Of a stretch of DNA of 64,000 nt, positions 25,434 through 34,156 are shown in pieces. The notes under the pieces were generated by a model. The model was not told the origin of the DNA, searched no databases, and was given only the letters and a program-made list of their open reading frames with translations. Source of the DNA: Kingella_B sp963529665. Lineage in GTDB: Bacteria > Pseudomonadota > Gammaproteobacteria > Burkholderiales > Neisseriaceae. Positions within the stretch are counted from its first letter, which is position 1; every line of letters starts with the position of its first letter. Where the stretch lies: assembly GCA_963529665.1 (NCBI GenBank), contig CAUSAG010000010.1:1-64000 (forward strand), given 5' to 3'. The position numbers were made by a program, and so were the translations under genes.

Positions 25434-25532
25434 TAGGCAGCCTGAAGACGCCTCATCCCGTTTTCAGGCTGCCTTTGGTTGTGCTGATAAAGCCAAGGCA
25501 GCCTGAAATCATGTTTCCCATTTTCAGGCTGC
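25434..25532. repeat. Two inverted DUS pairs between fbpC and the kef gene
   Basis: Pairs at 25434-25474 and 25495-25532 mark the resumption of local DUS after the DUS-free fbp block. The second can serve as terminator for the minus-strand antiporter gene. Confidence 0.6.
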
Positions 25533-25592
25533 TTTTTATCCCGCCCATATAGGCAGCCTGAAACGCAGTTCAGCGTAGCTAAAACCCACCTG

Positions 25593-27410
25593 CTACACCT
25601 CCTCGTCCCAATCCTTCTCCCCATTCAACATCGCCTGCACCACTTCTTTCACCCGCGCGTCTTGCCGTCTGGCTTCGTCCATCATCGCCTTGTTGGAGAA
25701 CACGCCTGCCTGCTCGGAGTCGTACAGCACCGCCATTTTGTGCATACCGCTTCTATCCATGCGGTAGAAAATATTGCCCGCGCTTTCTGCTGTGTCGCGC
25801 GGCAAGCCGAGAAATTCCAACGCCCGTTTGCCCGCGCGCACGCCCGAGTCAAACGTTTCGCGGATAATTTCGTCCGCGCCCGCGCGGTGCAGTTCAAACG
25901 TATGCGTGCGGTCGTAAGCGCGGGCGACGATTTTGATATGCGGATTGGCTTCGCGGGCAAAGCGCACAATCTGCGCCGCTTCGGCTTTGTTATCAATCGC
26001 CACCACCAGCACCGTGGCTTTTTCAATGCCTGCTGTGAGCAGCAATTCGGGGCGCGAGCCGTCGCCAAAATAGGTTTTCACGCCGTATTTTTCCATGCCT
26101 GCAATCAGGTTTTCGTCTTTATCAATCAGCGTAACGGCAAAGCCCGCCGCGTCCAAAACGTAATACACAATTTGCCCAAATCGCCCAAAGCCAATTTGCA
26201 ACACGGCGCGTTGCTCATCAATGGCATCGGCTTCGCGCACGGCGGCGGCTTTTTTCGGCAGCTTGCTGTGAATAATCAGCAGCAGCGGCGTGAGCACCAT
26301 AGACAGCACCACAATCGCCGTCATATTGGCGTTGTTGGCATCGCTAATCACGCCCTGCGCGTTGGCATCGGCAAACAACACAAAGGCAAATTCGCCGCCC
26401 TGCGCCATCAACATCGCGCGTTGCAAGGCTTCATCGTGGCTGCTTTTTGCCAACCGCGCCACCGCGTAAATACACGCCGCCTTGCCCGCCATCAACGCCA
26501 TCACGCCCGAAGCAATCAACGCCCAATTTTGCGCCACCACGTTCAAATCCAGCGACATACCCACGGCAAGGAAAAACAGCCCCAGCAGCAGCCCGCGAAA
26601 CGGCTCAACGTCCGCTTCAAGCTGGTGGCGAAAGTTGGATTCCGACAGCATCACGCCCGCCAAAAACGCGCCCATCGCCATCGACAGCCCGCCTTTTTCC
26701 ATCAACACGCCCGCGCCCAGCACCACCAGCAATGCTGCCGCCGTCATCACTTCCCGCGCCTTGCTGCGCGCCAACACACTAAACAGCGGATTCAACAGCC
26801 AACGCCCCGTCGCCACAATAATCGCCACGCTGCCCAACGCCTTGCCAATGTCCAGCCACAGCGGTGTGCTGCTTTCAATGCGCACGGGCGACAAAAACGC
26901 CACAATCGCCAGCAGCGGCACAATCAGCAAATCTTCAAACAGCAAAATAGACACGATTTTCTGCCCAGACGATGTGCCCAGCTCGTTGCGCTCGCCCAGC
27001 ACCGACATCACAATCGCCGTGGACGTGAGCACAAAGCCTGCCGCGCCCACAAACGACACCTGCCACGAAAAGCCAAACGCCATGCCCACCGCGGTGAGCA
27101 ACGCCGCCGCAATCACCACCTGCAAACTGCCCAGCCCAAAAATCTGCCGCCGCAAATGCCACAAATGCGACGGCTTCATCTCCAAGCCAATCACAAACAG
27201 AAAAATCACCACGCCCAATTCGGCGACGTGCAAGATGGTGTGCCCGTCTGAAAACAGCCCTAAGCCAAAGGGCCCGATGGCAAGCCCCGCCGCCAGATAA
27301 CCCAGCACCGAGCCTAAGCCGAGCCGCTTGAACAAGGGCACGGCAACCACCGCTGCGCCCAAAAGCGCGACCACGTGGGCGACGTCCATTCCGTGTTGTG
27401 TGGCAGACAT
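25593..27410 (-). CDS. Kef-type K+/H+ antiporter (CPA2 family) with RCK domain
   Basis: A 605-residue protein: about 12 membrane helices (residues 8-385), including GLEMKPSHLWHLRRQIFGLG, TSTAIVMSVLGERNELG and AMGAFLAGVMLSES, then a Rossmann RCK_N domain from about 397 with VLQIGFGRFGQIV (GxGxxG) and DGSRPELLLTAGIEKA. This is the arrangement of KefB/KefC, potassium efflux systems gated by glutathione adducts. No KefF/KefG ancillary gene is adjacent. KefB versus KefC cannot be decided. Confidence 0.92.
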   Translation of the reverse strand: MSATQHGMDVAHVVALLGAAVVAVPLFKRLGLGSVLGYLAAGLAIGPFGLGLFSDGHTILHVAELGVVIFLFVIGLEMKPSHLWHLRRQIFGLGSLQVVIAAALLTAVGMAFGFSWQVSFVGAAGFVLTSTAIVMSVLGERNELGTSSGQKIVSILLFEDLLIVPLLAIVAFLSPVRIESSTPLWLDIGKALGSVAIIVATGRWLLNPLFSVLARSKAREVMTAAALLVVLGAGVLMEKGGLSMAMGAFLAGVMLSESNFRHQLEADVEPFRGLLLGLFFLAVGMSLDLNVVAQNWALIASGVMALMAGKAACIYAVARLAKSSHDEALQRAMLMAQGGEFAFVLFADANAQGVISDANNANMTAIVVLSMVLTPLLLIIHSKLPKKAAAVREADAIDEQRAVLQIGFGRFGQIVYYVLDAAGFAVTLIDKDENLIAGMEKYGVKTYFGDGSRPELLLTAGIEKATVLVVAIDNKAEAAQIVRFAREANPHIKIVARAYDRTHTFELHRAGADEIIRETFDSGVRAGKRALEFLGLPRDTAESAGNIFYRMDRSGMHKMAVLYDSEQAGVFSNKAMMDEARRQDARVKEVVQAMLNGEKDWDEEV

Positions 27411-27450
27411 GATGTGTTACTCCTGATGATTTGTTGATTTGATAACGATA

Positions 27451-27476
27451 AAGCAGCCTGCACGTTCAGGTAGCCT
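27451..27476. repeat. Variant DUS hairpin with other dialect words
   Basis: AAGCAGCCTGCA at 27451-27462 and AGGCTACCTGAA on the minus strand at 27465-27476. The two words equal the king3 and Eikenella DUS dialects as I recall them. They sit head to head like a normal DUS pair, so decay of a local inverted pair is also possible. Confidence 0.6.
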
Positions 27477-27505
27477 TTGGTGTGTGTCGGATTTATGAAT
27501 CCAAT

Positions 27506-27829
27506 TTACGGCTGTTGTTGGTTGGAATTATCAAGCAAAGGAAATCCAAGATTTTTATCCCCGTACCAAGATAAATTTTCTTTTTTCCAGAAATCAGAGT
27601 AAGACAGAATAGCGCCAAGTTTAATCATAGCTAAATAAATAGCCTGCAACATATCTTCACCGATTGCCCTTCCCTCATCCACATAATCATATTTACTTAT
27701 TTTATATTGGCAAATATATGCTTTGTATTCGTCAGAAAAAAAGGGAAGATACATGGTAATTTCAACAGGCTCGCCATTTTCTGTATGTAATTCTCTATAT
27801 CCTATGATTTTATGCATAAATTTATCCAT
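27506..27829 (-). CDS. Small protein of unknown function, DUF6968-like
   Basis: A 107-residue cytoplasmic protein, MDKFMHKIIGYRELHTENGE and so on, with ICQYKISKYDYVDEGRAIGE then DMLQAIYLAMIKLGAILS. This recalls DUF6968-type proteins, where a conserved G-x-D-x-xQAL helix follows a beta sheet, but I hold this loosely. The gene is visibly AT-richer than its neighbours, suggesting transfer; such orphans often derive from immunity or toxin loci. Confidence 0.6.
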   Translation of the reverse strand: MDKFMHKIIGYRELHTENGEPVEITMYLPFFSDEYKAYICQYKISKYDYVDEGRAIGEDMLQAIYLAMIKLGAILSYSDFWKKENLSWYGDKNLGFPLLDNSNQQQP

Positions 27830-27867
27830 TTACCGCCGCCAAAGTTTCGCGGAACAATTCATTCAGC

Positions 27868-27908
27868 AAGGCAGCCTGAAAACGGGGGTGGGGTTTTCAG
27901 GCTGCCTG
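27868..27908. terminator. Inverted DUS pair
   Basis: AAGGCAGCCTGAAAAC and GTTTTCAGGCTGCCT separate the small orphan gene from lysA. The right arm is a double-dialect form, TTTTCAGGCTGCCTGAAAA. Confidence 0.55.
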
Positions 27909-28013
27909 AAAAAAGGGGGCGATTATACATTAAAGGGTGGGGGCGGTTGTGAACAATCGGGTTGCTTGTTGGCAAGCGAATAATCTAATCGTTCAACATT
28001 TTACGGCGGCAAA

Positions 28014-29240
28014 TTAGGCTTGGTGCAAACACACCCGCTCGTTCGCCAACAAATCATCCAACGTTTCTCGGCGGCGGATCAGGCTGCTGTTGCCTTGCGC
28101 GTCAATCATCACTTCGGCGGCGCGGCAGCGGGTGTTGTAATTGCTTGCCATGCTGGCGGCGTATGCACCCGCGCTGCGAATGGCGAGAATGTCGCCTTCT
28201 TGCGCGCCGATTTGCCGCTCTTTGGCGATAAAGTCGCCTGTTTCGCAGATGGGCCCGACAATATCGGCAAGCATGGCGGGCGCATCGGGGCGGGATACAT
28301 TTTTCACCGCGTGATACGCCTGATACAGCGCGGGGCGCATCAAATCGTTCATCGCCGCATCCACAATCACAAAATTTTTCTCTTCGCCCTGTTTCACATA
28401 TTCCACGCGCGTAAGCAGCACGCCCGCATTGCCGACCAAGCTGCGCCCAGGCTCCAAAATCAGCGACAAGCCGCGCGCTTTAATCAGCGGCTCAACGGCT
28501 TGGGCGTAGGCGCGCAAATCGGGCGTTTGTTCGTCTTGGTACACAATGCCCACGCCGCCACCCAAATCCAAATGTTGCAGCGCGATGCCTTGCGCGGCGA
28601 GCTTATCAATCAGCGCAATCAGGCGTTCGCAGGCATCAATCAGCGGCGAAAGGTCGGTGAGCTGTGAGCCGATGTGGCAGTCCACGCCGATGATGTGCAG
28701 ATGCGGCAGGCGGGTGGCGTGGGCATAGGCGCGTTCGGCATCTTGCATGGCGATGCCGAATTTGTTGGCTTTAAGCCCTGTGGAAATATAGGGGTGGGTT
28801 TTGGCGTCCACATCGGGGTTGATGCGCAGCGAAACGGGCGCGATTTTGCCCAGCCGTCCTGCCACTTCGTTCAGCCGATCCAGCTCGGGCAGGCTTTCCA
28901 CGTTGAAGCATTTGATGCCTGCGTCCAACGCGTATTCCATTTCGGCAACGGATTTGCCCACGCCTGAAAAGATGATTTTGCTCGCATCGCCGCCTGCGGC
29001 TAACACGCGGGCAATTTCGCCGCCCGATACGGTGTCAAAGCCTGCGCCTAGGCGGGCGAAGTGTTGGATGATGCTTAAATTGCTGTTGGCTTTAACGGCG
29101 TAGCAAATCAGCGGTTGGCAGCCTGAAAATGCGGTTTGATAGGCTGCAAAGGCTTGGTTGAGCGCGGTTTCTTGGTAAACGTAGAGCGGAGTTTGGTATT
29201 GCTGGGCGAGTTGGGGGTAGGCGATGGTGGGGTTAGTCAT
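28014..29240 (-). CDS. lysA: Diaminopimelate decarboxylase
   Basis: A 408-residue PLP enzyme making lysine from meso-DAP. The PLP lysine is K50 in ICYAVKANSN; HIGSQLTDLSP, GGGVGIVY, EPGRSLVGNAG and the C-terminal CETGDFI are conserved. ATG 29240 overlaps the end of lptM by 8 bases, giving translational coupling. dapA and dapC of the same pathway are at 57.8 and 51.3 kb. Confidence 0.97.
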   Translation of the reverse strand: MTNPTIAYPQLAQQYQTPLYVYQETALNQAFAAYQTAFSGCQPLICYAVKANSNLSIIQHFARLGAGFDTVSGGEIARVLAAGGDASKIIFSGVGKSVAEMEYALDAGIKCFNVESLPELDRLNEVAGRLGKIAPVSLRINPDVDAKTHPYISTGLKANKFGIAMQDAERAYAHATRLPHLHIIGVDCHIGSQLTDLSPLIDACERLIALIDKLAAQGIALQHLDLGGGVGIVYQDEQTPDLRAYAQAVEPLIKARGLSLILEPGRSLVGNAGVLLTRVEYVKQGEEKNFVIVDAAMNDLMRPALYQAYHAVKNVSRPDAPAMLADIVGPICETGDFIAKERQIGAQEGDILAIRSAGAYAASMASNYNTRCRAAEVMIDAQGNSSLIRRRETLDDLLANERVCLHQA

Positions 29241-29457
29241 GTGAGGTCTCGGTGTGTGGGTCGCTGCGGATAAAGTCGTTGGGATTGGCTTGGGGCGCGG
29301 CGGGCTCGGATGCGTCGCGGCGGAAATCAATGCCTGTTTGGATAACGCCGAATTTGTGTTTGTCGTTTTCTTGCGGCAGATAGAGATCGCCTTTGAAACC
29401 GCAGGCGGTTAGAGAGAGGGTGAACAGGGTTAAGGCTAGGGGGAGGAGTTTGGGCAT
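29233..29457 (-). CDS. lptM: LPS translocon maturation chaperone LptM (YifL-like lipoprotein)
   Basis: A 74-residue lipoprotein with signal MPKLLPLALTLFTLSLTAC (C19) followed directly by GFKGDLYLPQEN, the GxKGxLYLP signature of LptM/YifL. In E. coli LptM helps LptD fold and form correct disulfides. It is the usual small gene upstream of lysA or dapF. AAAGGACAC precedes the start. Confidence 0.92.
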   Translation of the reverse strand: MPKLLPLALTLFTLSLTACGFKGDLYLPQENDKHKFGVIQTGIDFRRDASEPAAPQANPNDFIRSDPHTETSHD

Positions 29458-29608
29458 GGAGAGTGTCCTTTGGACGGGATAATGAGGTTATGGAATGAGC
29501 GTGTTTGAATAAAGGGAATCAAATTGAGGCAGCCTGAAAATGGAGATAAGGCATTTGGGTTGGCAGCTTAAACGATGCCATGTGCTTTTGCATTTTCAGG
29601 CTGCCTTT

Positions 29609-29836
29609 TTACTTCCACTCTCGGCTTTCAATAAAGCCATCCGTTGTTTTGTGTTCCTTCACATAGGCAATCATTTCGTCTATCACTTGTTGATTGGAAA
29701 CGCTGCCTGCCAATATTGCTTCATCTATCTTTCTGCTTTGTTCTGTTTTTTCAAATCCTTCAAGCGCGAATATGGCATCCACTTGCTTGATGGCTTCGCG
29801 CATCTCTGCTTTTTCGGCGTCTGTTAAATGTATCAT
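29609..29836 (-). CDS. Possible VbhA-like antitoxin, no toxin partner
   Basis: A 75-residue helical protein. EMREAIKQVDAIFALEGFEK and AILAGSVSNQQVIDEMIAYV follow the pattern of VbhA/Fic antitoxins, in which a short inhibitory helix (S/T-xxx-E-G) precedes a G-x-[IV]-s-x-xE-V-I segment. The serine/threonine is replaced by isoleucine (IFALEG), so Fic inhibition may be lost. No Fic gene is adjacent in the window. It is flanked on both sides by DUS. Confidence 0.55.
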   Translation of the reverse strand: MIHLTDAEKAEMREAIKQVDAIFALEGFEKTEQSRKIDEAILAGSVSNQQVIDEMIAYVKEHKTTDGFIESREWK

Positions 29837-29878
29837 TGGGCGGTCTTTCTAAGAAGGTTGGTTAATTAAAATCTGCTT

Positions 29879-29925
29879 TAAGGCAGCCTGAAAACGTATG
29901 GCATTTGTTTTCAGGCTGCCTTTTC
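29879..29925. terminator. Inverted DUS pair after amiC
   Basis: TAAGGCAGCCTGAAAACG and the inverse TTTTCAGGCTGCCTTTTC directly abut the amiC stop and form its probable terminator on the minus strand. Confidence 0.75.
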
Positions 29926-31266
29926 TCACCGCGCGGCGGTTTTCCAATATTGCTGCACCGCTTCGGCGATGGCGATGGCAAAGCGGTGGCGTTGGTTGTT
30001 GTTGCTCAATTGTTTTTCTTCGTCGGGGTTGGATAAAAAGCCCAGCTCAATCAACACAGATGGCACGTTAATAGAACGTAGCACCACAAAATCGGCGGTT
30101 TCCACGCTGCCTTTGCGCAGCTTGGCGAATTTGCCAAATTGGGCGAGCAGCAGTTTGCCGAATTTGGCGCTGTCGGTGCTGGTTTGCGCTTGCATCATGT
30201 CGCTGATGATGGCGTTGACGTTTTTGTTGCCCACATCGGGCAGTCCGTCAATTTTGTCGGCGGCGTTTTCGGCAAGGGCGATTTGGCGGGCTTGCTCGCT
30301 GTTGGCTTTGCCCCAAACGTAAACGTCTGCGCCTTGGCTGGCGGGGTTGGCGGATGCGTTGGCGTGGATGGAGATGAATAAATCGGCTTTCACGCGCTGG
30401 GCAACGGCGCGGCGTTGGGCAAGCTGGATAAAGGTGTCGCCGCTGCGGGTCATGTGCACGGTGTAGCCTTTGGCTTGAAGTTGGCGTTTGGTTTCCAGCG
30501 CGGTGGCGAGTACCACGGATTTTTCATGGATGCCTGTGGTGCCTGTTGTACCGGGGTCTTTGCCGCCGTGTCCTGCATCCAGCACGATGACGGGCTTGCG
30601 GTTGATTTTGGGATTGCTGGCGGGGGCTTGGGGTTCGGCGGCGGGCGGTTGTTGCGCTTGTTGTTGATTTGATTGTTGGGTTTGTTGTTGAGACTGCTGT
30701 TGCTTGCTGTTGAGCAAATCCATCAGCGGATCATCGCTGGCGGCGGTGGGCGTGGTGGCAACGGCTTCGTGGGGTGTGGGGTGTTGGGTTGGCTGTTGCG
30801 CAGGTGCTTTGGCTGGTGCGTTTTGCGGCGCAGGGGTGTTGCTGCTGGCTTCGTTGCCTAAATCAATTTGCAAACGGTGTTTCAGGCTGCCTGATGGGGT
30901 GTGGGCGGTGAATTGGGGGCTGGCGGGTTGTTTTAGATCGAAGACGATGCGGGTGGTGGTGGCGTTTTTTTGCCCGATGCGCGCGTTGCTGATGTAGGGG
31001 TCGTTGCTTTTGATGGATTTGGGCAGGGCGGCTAGGGCGTTGTTGTTGGCGATGTCTATCATGTCTATAACTAGGCGGTTGGGCTTGTCTAGCATGAAAT
31101 AGGTGTATTTGAGCCGCTGGGCGCTTTCTAGCGTGATACGGGTATTTTTGCCGCTGGGAACGATTTTGCCTGATAAAAAGGTGTTGGCGCTGGCTGCCCA
31201 TGCGTTGCGGATGGTGCAGGATAGGGCGGCGAGCGCGAGTAGGGCGCGGCGGCTTATTTTTGCCAT
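29926..31266 (-). CDS. amiC: N-acetylmuramoyl-L-alanine amidase AmiC, Tat-exported
   Basis: A 446-residue amidase. The N-terminus MAKISRRALLALAALSCTIR is a twin-arginine signal (S-R-R-x-L-L), ending near NAWA. An AMIN domain (about 30-135) follows, then a glutamine-rich linker (about 190-215), then the zinc amidase_3 domain with VLDAGHGGKDPGTTG, FISIHANAS and the catalytic glutamate in LIELGFLSNPDEE. It cleaves septal peptidoglycan in daughter-cell separation. The start overlaps tsaE by 13 bases. The DUS-derived SGSLKHR lies in the AMIN domain. Confidence 0.95.
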   Translation of the reverse strand: MAKISRRALLALAALSCTIRNAWAASANTFLSGKIVPSGKNTRITLESAQRLKYTYFMLDKPNRLVIDMIDIANNNALAALPKSIKSNDPYISNARIGQKNATTTRIVFDLKQPASPQFTAHTPSGSLKHRLQIDLGNEASSNTPAPQNAPAKAPAQQPTQHPTPHEAVATTPTAASDDPLMDLLNSKQQQSQQQTQQSNQQQAQQPPAAEPQAPASNPKINRKPVIVLDAGHGGKDPGTTGTTGIHEKSVVLATALETKRQLQAKGYTVHMTRSGDTFIQLAQRRAVAQRVKADLFISIHANASANPASQGADVYVWGKANSEQARQIALAENAADKIDGLPDVGNKNVNAIISDMMQAQTSTDSAKFGKLLLAQFGKFAKLRKGSVETADFVVLRSINVPSVLIELGFLSNPDEEKQLSNNNQRHRFAIAIAEAVQQYWKTAAR

Positions 31267-31709
31267 TGGGTGAGTTCCTTTTGGGCGTTTGGGGTGCAGG
31301 CTTGGATGGTGCATTGCCGCCCGCTGTGGTGGGGCTCTAGGTGGATGATGTAATCGGGCGTGGGGGTGTATTCGCCGCCTTGTTGCGCCCATTCTATTAA
31401 CACAATGCTGTTGGCGATTAGGTCGTCTAGCCCTGCGTCTAGCCATTCTTCGGGGCTGGTGAAGCGGTATAAATCAAAGTGGTGTACGGTGGTTTGCGCC
31501 AGAGCGTAGCTTTCTACGATGGCGTAGGTGGGGCTTTTGACTGCGCCTGTGTGCCCTAAGCCGCGCAGCAAGCCTCGGGTGAAGGTGGTTTTGCCTGCGC
31601 CAAGGTTGCCTTGCAGATGGATAACGCAGGGGGCGCGAAACAGGCTGGCGGTGCGTTCGCCAAGGGCTAGGGTGGCGGTTTCGTTGGGGAGAAATTGGCT
31701 GTGTTGCAT
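31254..31709 (-). CDS. tsaE: tRNA threonylcarbamoyladenosine biosynthesis ATPase TsaE
   Basis: A 151-residue P-loop protein with GNLGAGKTTFTRGLLRGLG (from residue 34), SPTYAIVESY, HFDLYRF and LIEWAQ. TsaE acts with TsaB and TsaD in t6A modification of tRNAs reading ANN codons. ATG 31709 is preferred by family alignment; the frame is open to 31769. tsaE upstream of amiC is a common proteobacterial arrangement. Confidence 0.95.
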   Translation of the reverse strand: MQHSQFLPNETATLALGERTASLFRAPCVIHLQGNLGAGKTTFTRGLLRGLGHTGAVKSPTYAIVESYALAQTTVHHFDLYRFTSPEEWLDAGLDDLIANSIVLIEWAQQGGEYTPTPDYIIHLEPHHSGRQCTIQACTPNAQKELTQWQK

Positions 31710-31769
31710 GGGCGTTGCGTGGGAATTTTTAGGGGGTGGATTATAGTGATTTGGGCGGCGCGCGGGCAA

Positions 31770-32057
31770 GTTTCAGGCTGCCTAATTTGGAAAGAGAATG
31801 CTGGGGCTGGGCGGTGTGGTACGCGGCGCAACGCGTGAAATGGCTGAGATATTGGGCAGGGCTTTGCCACAATGCGCGCGGCAAAATGGGGCGTGGTGTT
31901 GTTTCTGATGCGTTTCAGGCAGCCTGAAAAGGGTTAAAACGCGGCTGCTTTCTGTAAAAGCATTTGTCTTTTGTTAAAACTCTGTTATATTGCGTTAAGG
32001 CTGTGTGATGCAGCTTGTTTTTATTTTCAACGAACTATTTTTTAGAATTAACAAATC
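31770..32057. other. Divergent intergenic region with brnQ promoter
   Basis: It holds DUS near 31773 and 31914 (the latter a two-dialect palindrome) and a candidate plus-strand promoter, TTGTCT (31964-31969), 16 bases, TATATT (31986-31991), upstream of brnQ. No gene seen. Confidence 0.5.
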
Positions 32058-33398
32058 ATGAGTCATACACAAAAATCGGCATTTGTTGCCACTGGTTTGA
32101 TGCTGTTCGCGCTGTTTTTTGGCGCGGGCAATTTGATTTTCCCTGCCCTGATGGGGCAACAATCGGGCAGCGCGGTATTTTCTGCGCTGAGCGGTTTTTT
32201 GATTACGGGCGTGGGCCTGCCTTTGCTGGGCGTGATTGCGATTGGCTATTCGGGCTCGCGCGATGTGCAGGAGCTGGCTTCGCGCGTTGCACCGTGGTAT
32301 GGCGTGGCGTTTTCGGTGTTGCTGTATTTGTCGATTGGTCCGCTTTTTGCCACCCCGCGCACCGCAACGGTGTCGTTTGAAATCGGCGTGGTGCCCTTTT
32401 TGGGCGATGTGTCTGAAAGCGCCAAACAAATCAGCTTGGCGGTTTTTGCGGCGGTGTTTTTTGGTTTGTCGTATTGGCTGTCGATTTCCCCCGGCAAACT
32501 GGTGGATCGGATTGGCAAAATCTTAACCCCGGCTTTGCTGCTGGCGATTGCGGTGTTGGTGCTGACCGCCGCGGCGAAACCGATGGGCGCATTGCAAACG
32601 CCTGCCGAAGCCTATCAGGCGGGCGCGTTCACCAAAGGCATCATCGAGGGCTACGGCACGATGGATGCGCTGGCTTCGCTGGTGTTCGCCATCATTGTGA
32701 TTGACGCGATTCGCAGCATGGGCGTTACCGATACCAAGCACGTTTTAAGCCTGACCACGCGCGCAGGCTTGGTGGCAGCGGGCTGCTTGGCGCTGGTGTA
32801 CATTTTCATCGCCTACATGGGCGCAACCAGTGTGGCAGGCTTGGGCATGCAAGAAAACGGCGCGAGCGTGTTGTCTAAAAGCGCAGAGTTTTACTTTGGC
32901 TTGGGCGGCAAGGTTTTGCTGGCGATGATTGTGTTGCTGGCGTGTTTGTCCACATCGGTGGGCTTGATTACCGCTTGCGGCGAATACTTTAACCGCCTGA
33001 TGCCGCAGCTTTCGTATCACAAATGGGTGGTGATTTTTACGCTGGTGTCGTTTGGCTTTGCCAACTTCGGGCTAAAAGAGATCATCAAATTATCCATTCC
33101 TGCGTTGATGCTGCTTTATCCGCTCACCATGGCGATTATTATTCTGGCGTTTTTGCATCCGCTCTTTGGCGGCAAACGTGTGGTTTACATCACCACCATG
33201 CTGGCAACAGGCGTGATGGCGCTGTTTGACGGCTGGAAAACGTTTGAAAGTTTTATGGATATGAAATCGGATTTTGTGAGCAATTTGGATAATTTTTTCA
33301 GCGCGAATCTGCCGCTGTACGGCTCGGGCTTGGGCTGGTTGCTGCCTGCGGTAGTGGGCTTTGCGCTGGGATTTGTTATCAGCAAACTGGCTAAATAA
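32058..33398 (+). CDS. brnQ: Branched-chain amino acid transporter, BrnQ/LIVCS family
   Basis: A 446-residue permease with about 12 helices. The N-terminal FALFFGAGNLIFPALMGQQS is the LIVCS family hallmark, with FEIGVVPF and ARTLVSP-like segments following. It imports leucine, isoleucine and valine by cation symport. The upstream ribosome-binding site is weak (only A-rich sequence), but the start gives the standard N-terminus. It is followed by an inverted DUS pair. Confidence 0.94.
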   Translation: MSHTQKSAFVATGLMLFALFFGAGNLIFPALMGQQSGSAVFSALSGFLITGVGLPLLGVIAIGYSGSRDVQELASRVAPWYGVAFSVLLYLSIGPLFATPRTATVSFEIGVVPFLGDVSESAKQISLAVFAAVFFGLSYWLSISPGKLVDRIGKILTPALLLAIAVLVLTAAAKPMGALQTPAEAYQAGAFTKGIIEGYGTMDALASLVFAIIVIDAIRSMGVTDTKHVLSLTTRAGLVAAGCLALVYIFIAYMGATSVAGLGMQENGASVLSKSAEFYFGLGGKVLLAMIVLLACLSTSVGLITACGEYFNRLMPQLSYHKWVVIFTLVSFGFANFGLKEIIKLSIPALMLLYPLTMAIIILAFLHPLFGGKRVVYITTMLATGVMALFDGWKTFESFMDMKSDFVSNLDNFFSANLPLYGSGLGWLLPAVVGFALGFVISKLAK

Positions 33399-33410
33399 CC
33401 AGCCGATTTA

Positions 33411-33453
33411 AAAGGCAGCTTGAAATGGGAAATCCGTTTTCAGGCTGCCTTTA
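33411..33453. terminator. Inverted DUS pair after brnQ
   Basis: AAAAGGCAGCTTGAAA (one mismatch) and TTTTCAGGCTGCCTTTAAA form the hairpin 13 bases after the stop. Confidence 0.65.
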
Positions 33454-33564
33454 AATAGCCAAATGCAATAATAGAATTTGCGGCAATAGTATTTTAAAAA
33501 TTCCCATGTTCAAAAAAATCAGTATCATGCCGCGCTTTACAACCTTGCTGAGAGGAAATCTCAA

Positions 33565-33999
33565 ATGTCAATTAAACAAGAATTCAAAGACTTTATCATG
33601 CGCGGCAACGTTATCGACTTGGCAGTCGGTATGGTGGTCGGCACCGCGTTTTCCGGGATTGTGAAATCGCTGGTGGACGATGTGATTATGCCGCCCATTG
33701 GGATTGTGTTGGGCGGCATCGATTTTTCCAACCTGTTCCTCACGCTCAAACACGGCAAAACCGCAGGCATGGAATACGCCACGCTTGCCGCCGCCAAAGC
33801 CGATGGCGCGGTGACCATGAATGTGGGGTCGTTTATCAACACCATCATCAGCTTTTTGATTGTGGCAACGGCGATTTTTGTGGTGGTGAAAGCCATCAAC
33901 ACGCTGAAAAAAGCGCCCGAGGCGGTTGAAGAAGCGCCCGCCGAGCCAAGCGAAGAAGTGTTGCTGCTGCGCGAAATCCGCGATTCGTTGAAAAAATAA
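33565..33999 (+). CDS. mscL: Large-conductance mechanosensitive channel
   Basis: A 144-residue channel. Helix 1 is IDLAVGMVVGTAFSGIVKSL, preceded by FKDFIMRGN, then VDDVIMPPIGIVLGGIDF, and helix 2 is VGSFINTIISFLIVATAIFV. A charged C-terminal helix ends EVLLLREIRDSLKK. It opens on membrane tension during hypo-osmotic shock. Full length for the family. GAGAGGAAATCTC precedes the ATG. Confidence 0.97.
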   Translation: MSIKQEFKDFIMRGNVIDLAVGMVVGTAFSGIVKSLVDDVIMPPIGIVLGGIDFSNLFLTLKHGKTAGMEYATLAAAKADGAVTMNVGSFINTIISFLIVATAIFVVVKAINTLKKAPEAVEEAPAEPSEEVLLLREIRDSLKK

Positions 34000-34010
34000 G
34001 CCTTTCCGGA

Positions 34011-34037
34011 AACACCGCTAAAATGGCGGTGTTTTTT
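34011..34037 (+). terminator. Intrinsic terminator of mscL
   Basis: AACACCGC/GCGGTGTT stem, 7-base loop, then TTTT, 12 bases after the stop. It is immediately followed by an extended DUS-linked repeat. Confidence 0.88.
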
Positions 34038-34156
34038 GTTTTCGCTACGCTGAATTTCGTTTCAGGCTGCCTTGGCAGAGCAAGCATCGCGCATCAGGCA
34101 GCCTGAAAACGGCACTTCGCCCTTTCGTTTTCAGGCTGCCTATCTTATCTAAAATT

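Noticed and set aside
25662..27251. 529-codon open frame opposite the Kef gene
   Set aside because: The product is His/Gln/Arg-rich nonsense, an antisense shadow of a GC-rich membrane protein gene.
27241..27260. CCCGTCTGAA as a Neisseria DUS in the Kef gene
   Set aside because: The first base differs from GCCGTCTGAA, and the sequence encodes conserved residues, so it is probably chance.
28020..28667. 215-codon plus-strand frame opposite lysA
   Set aside because: lysA is unambiguous on the other strand; the frame has no recognisable protein features.
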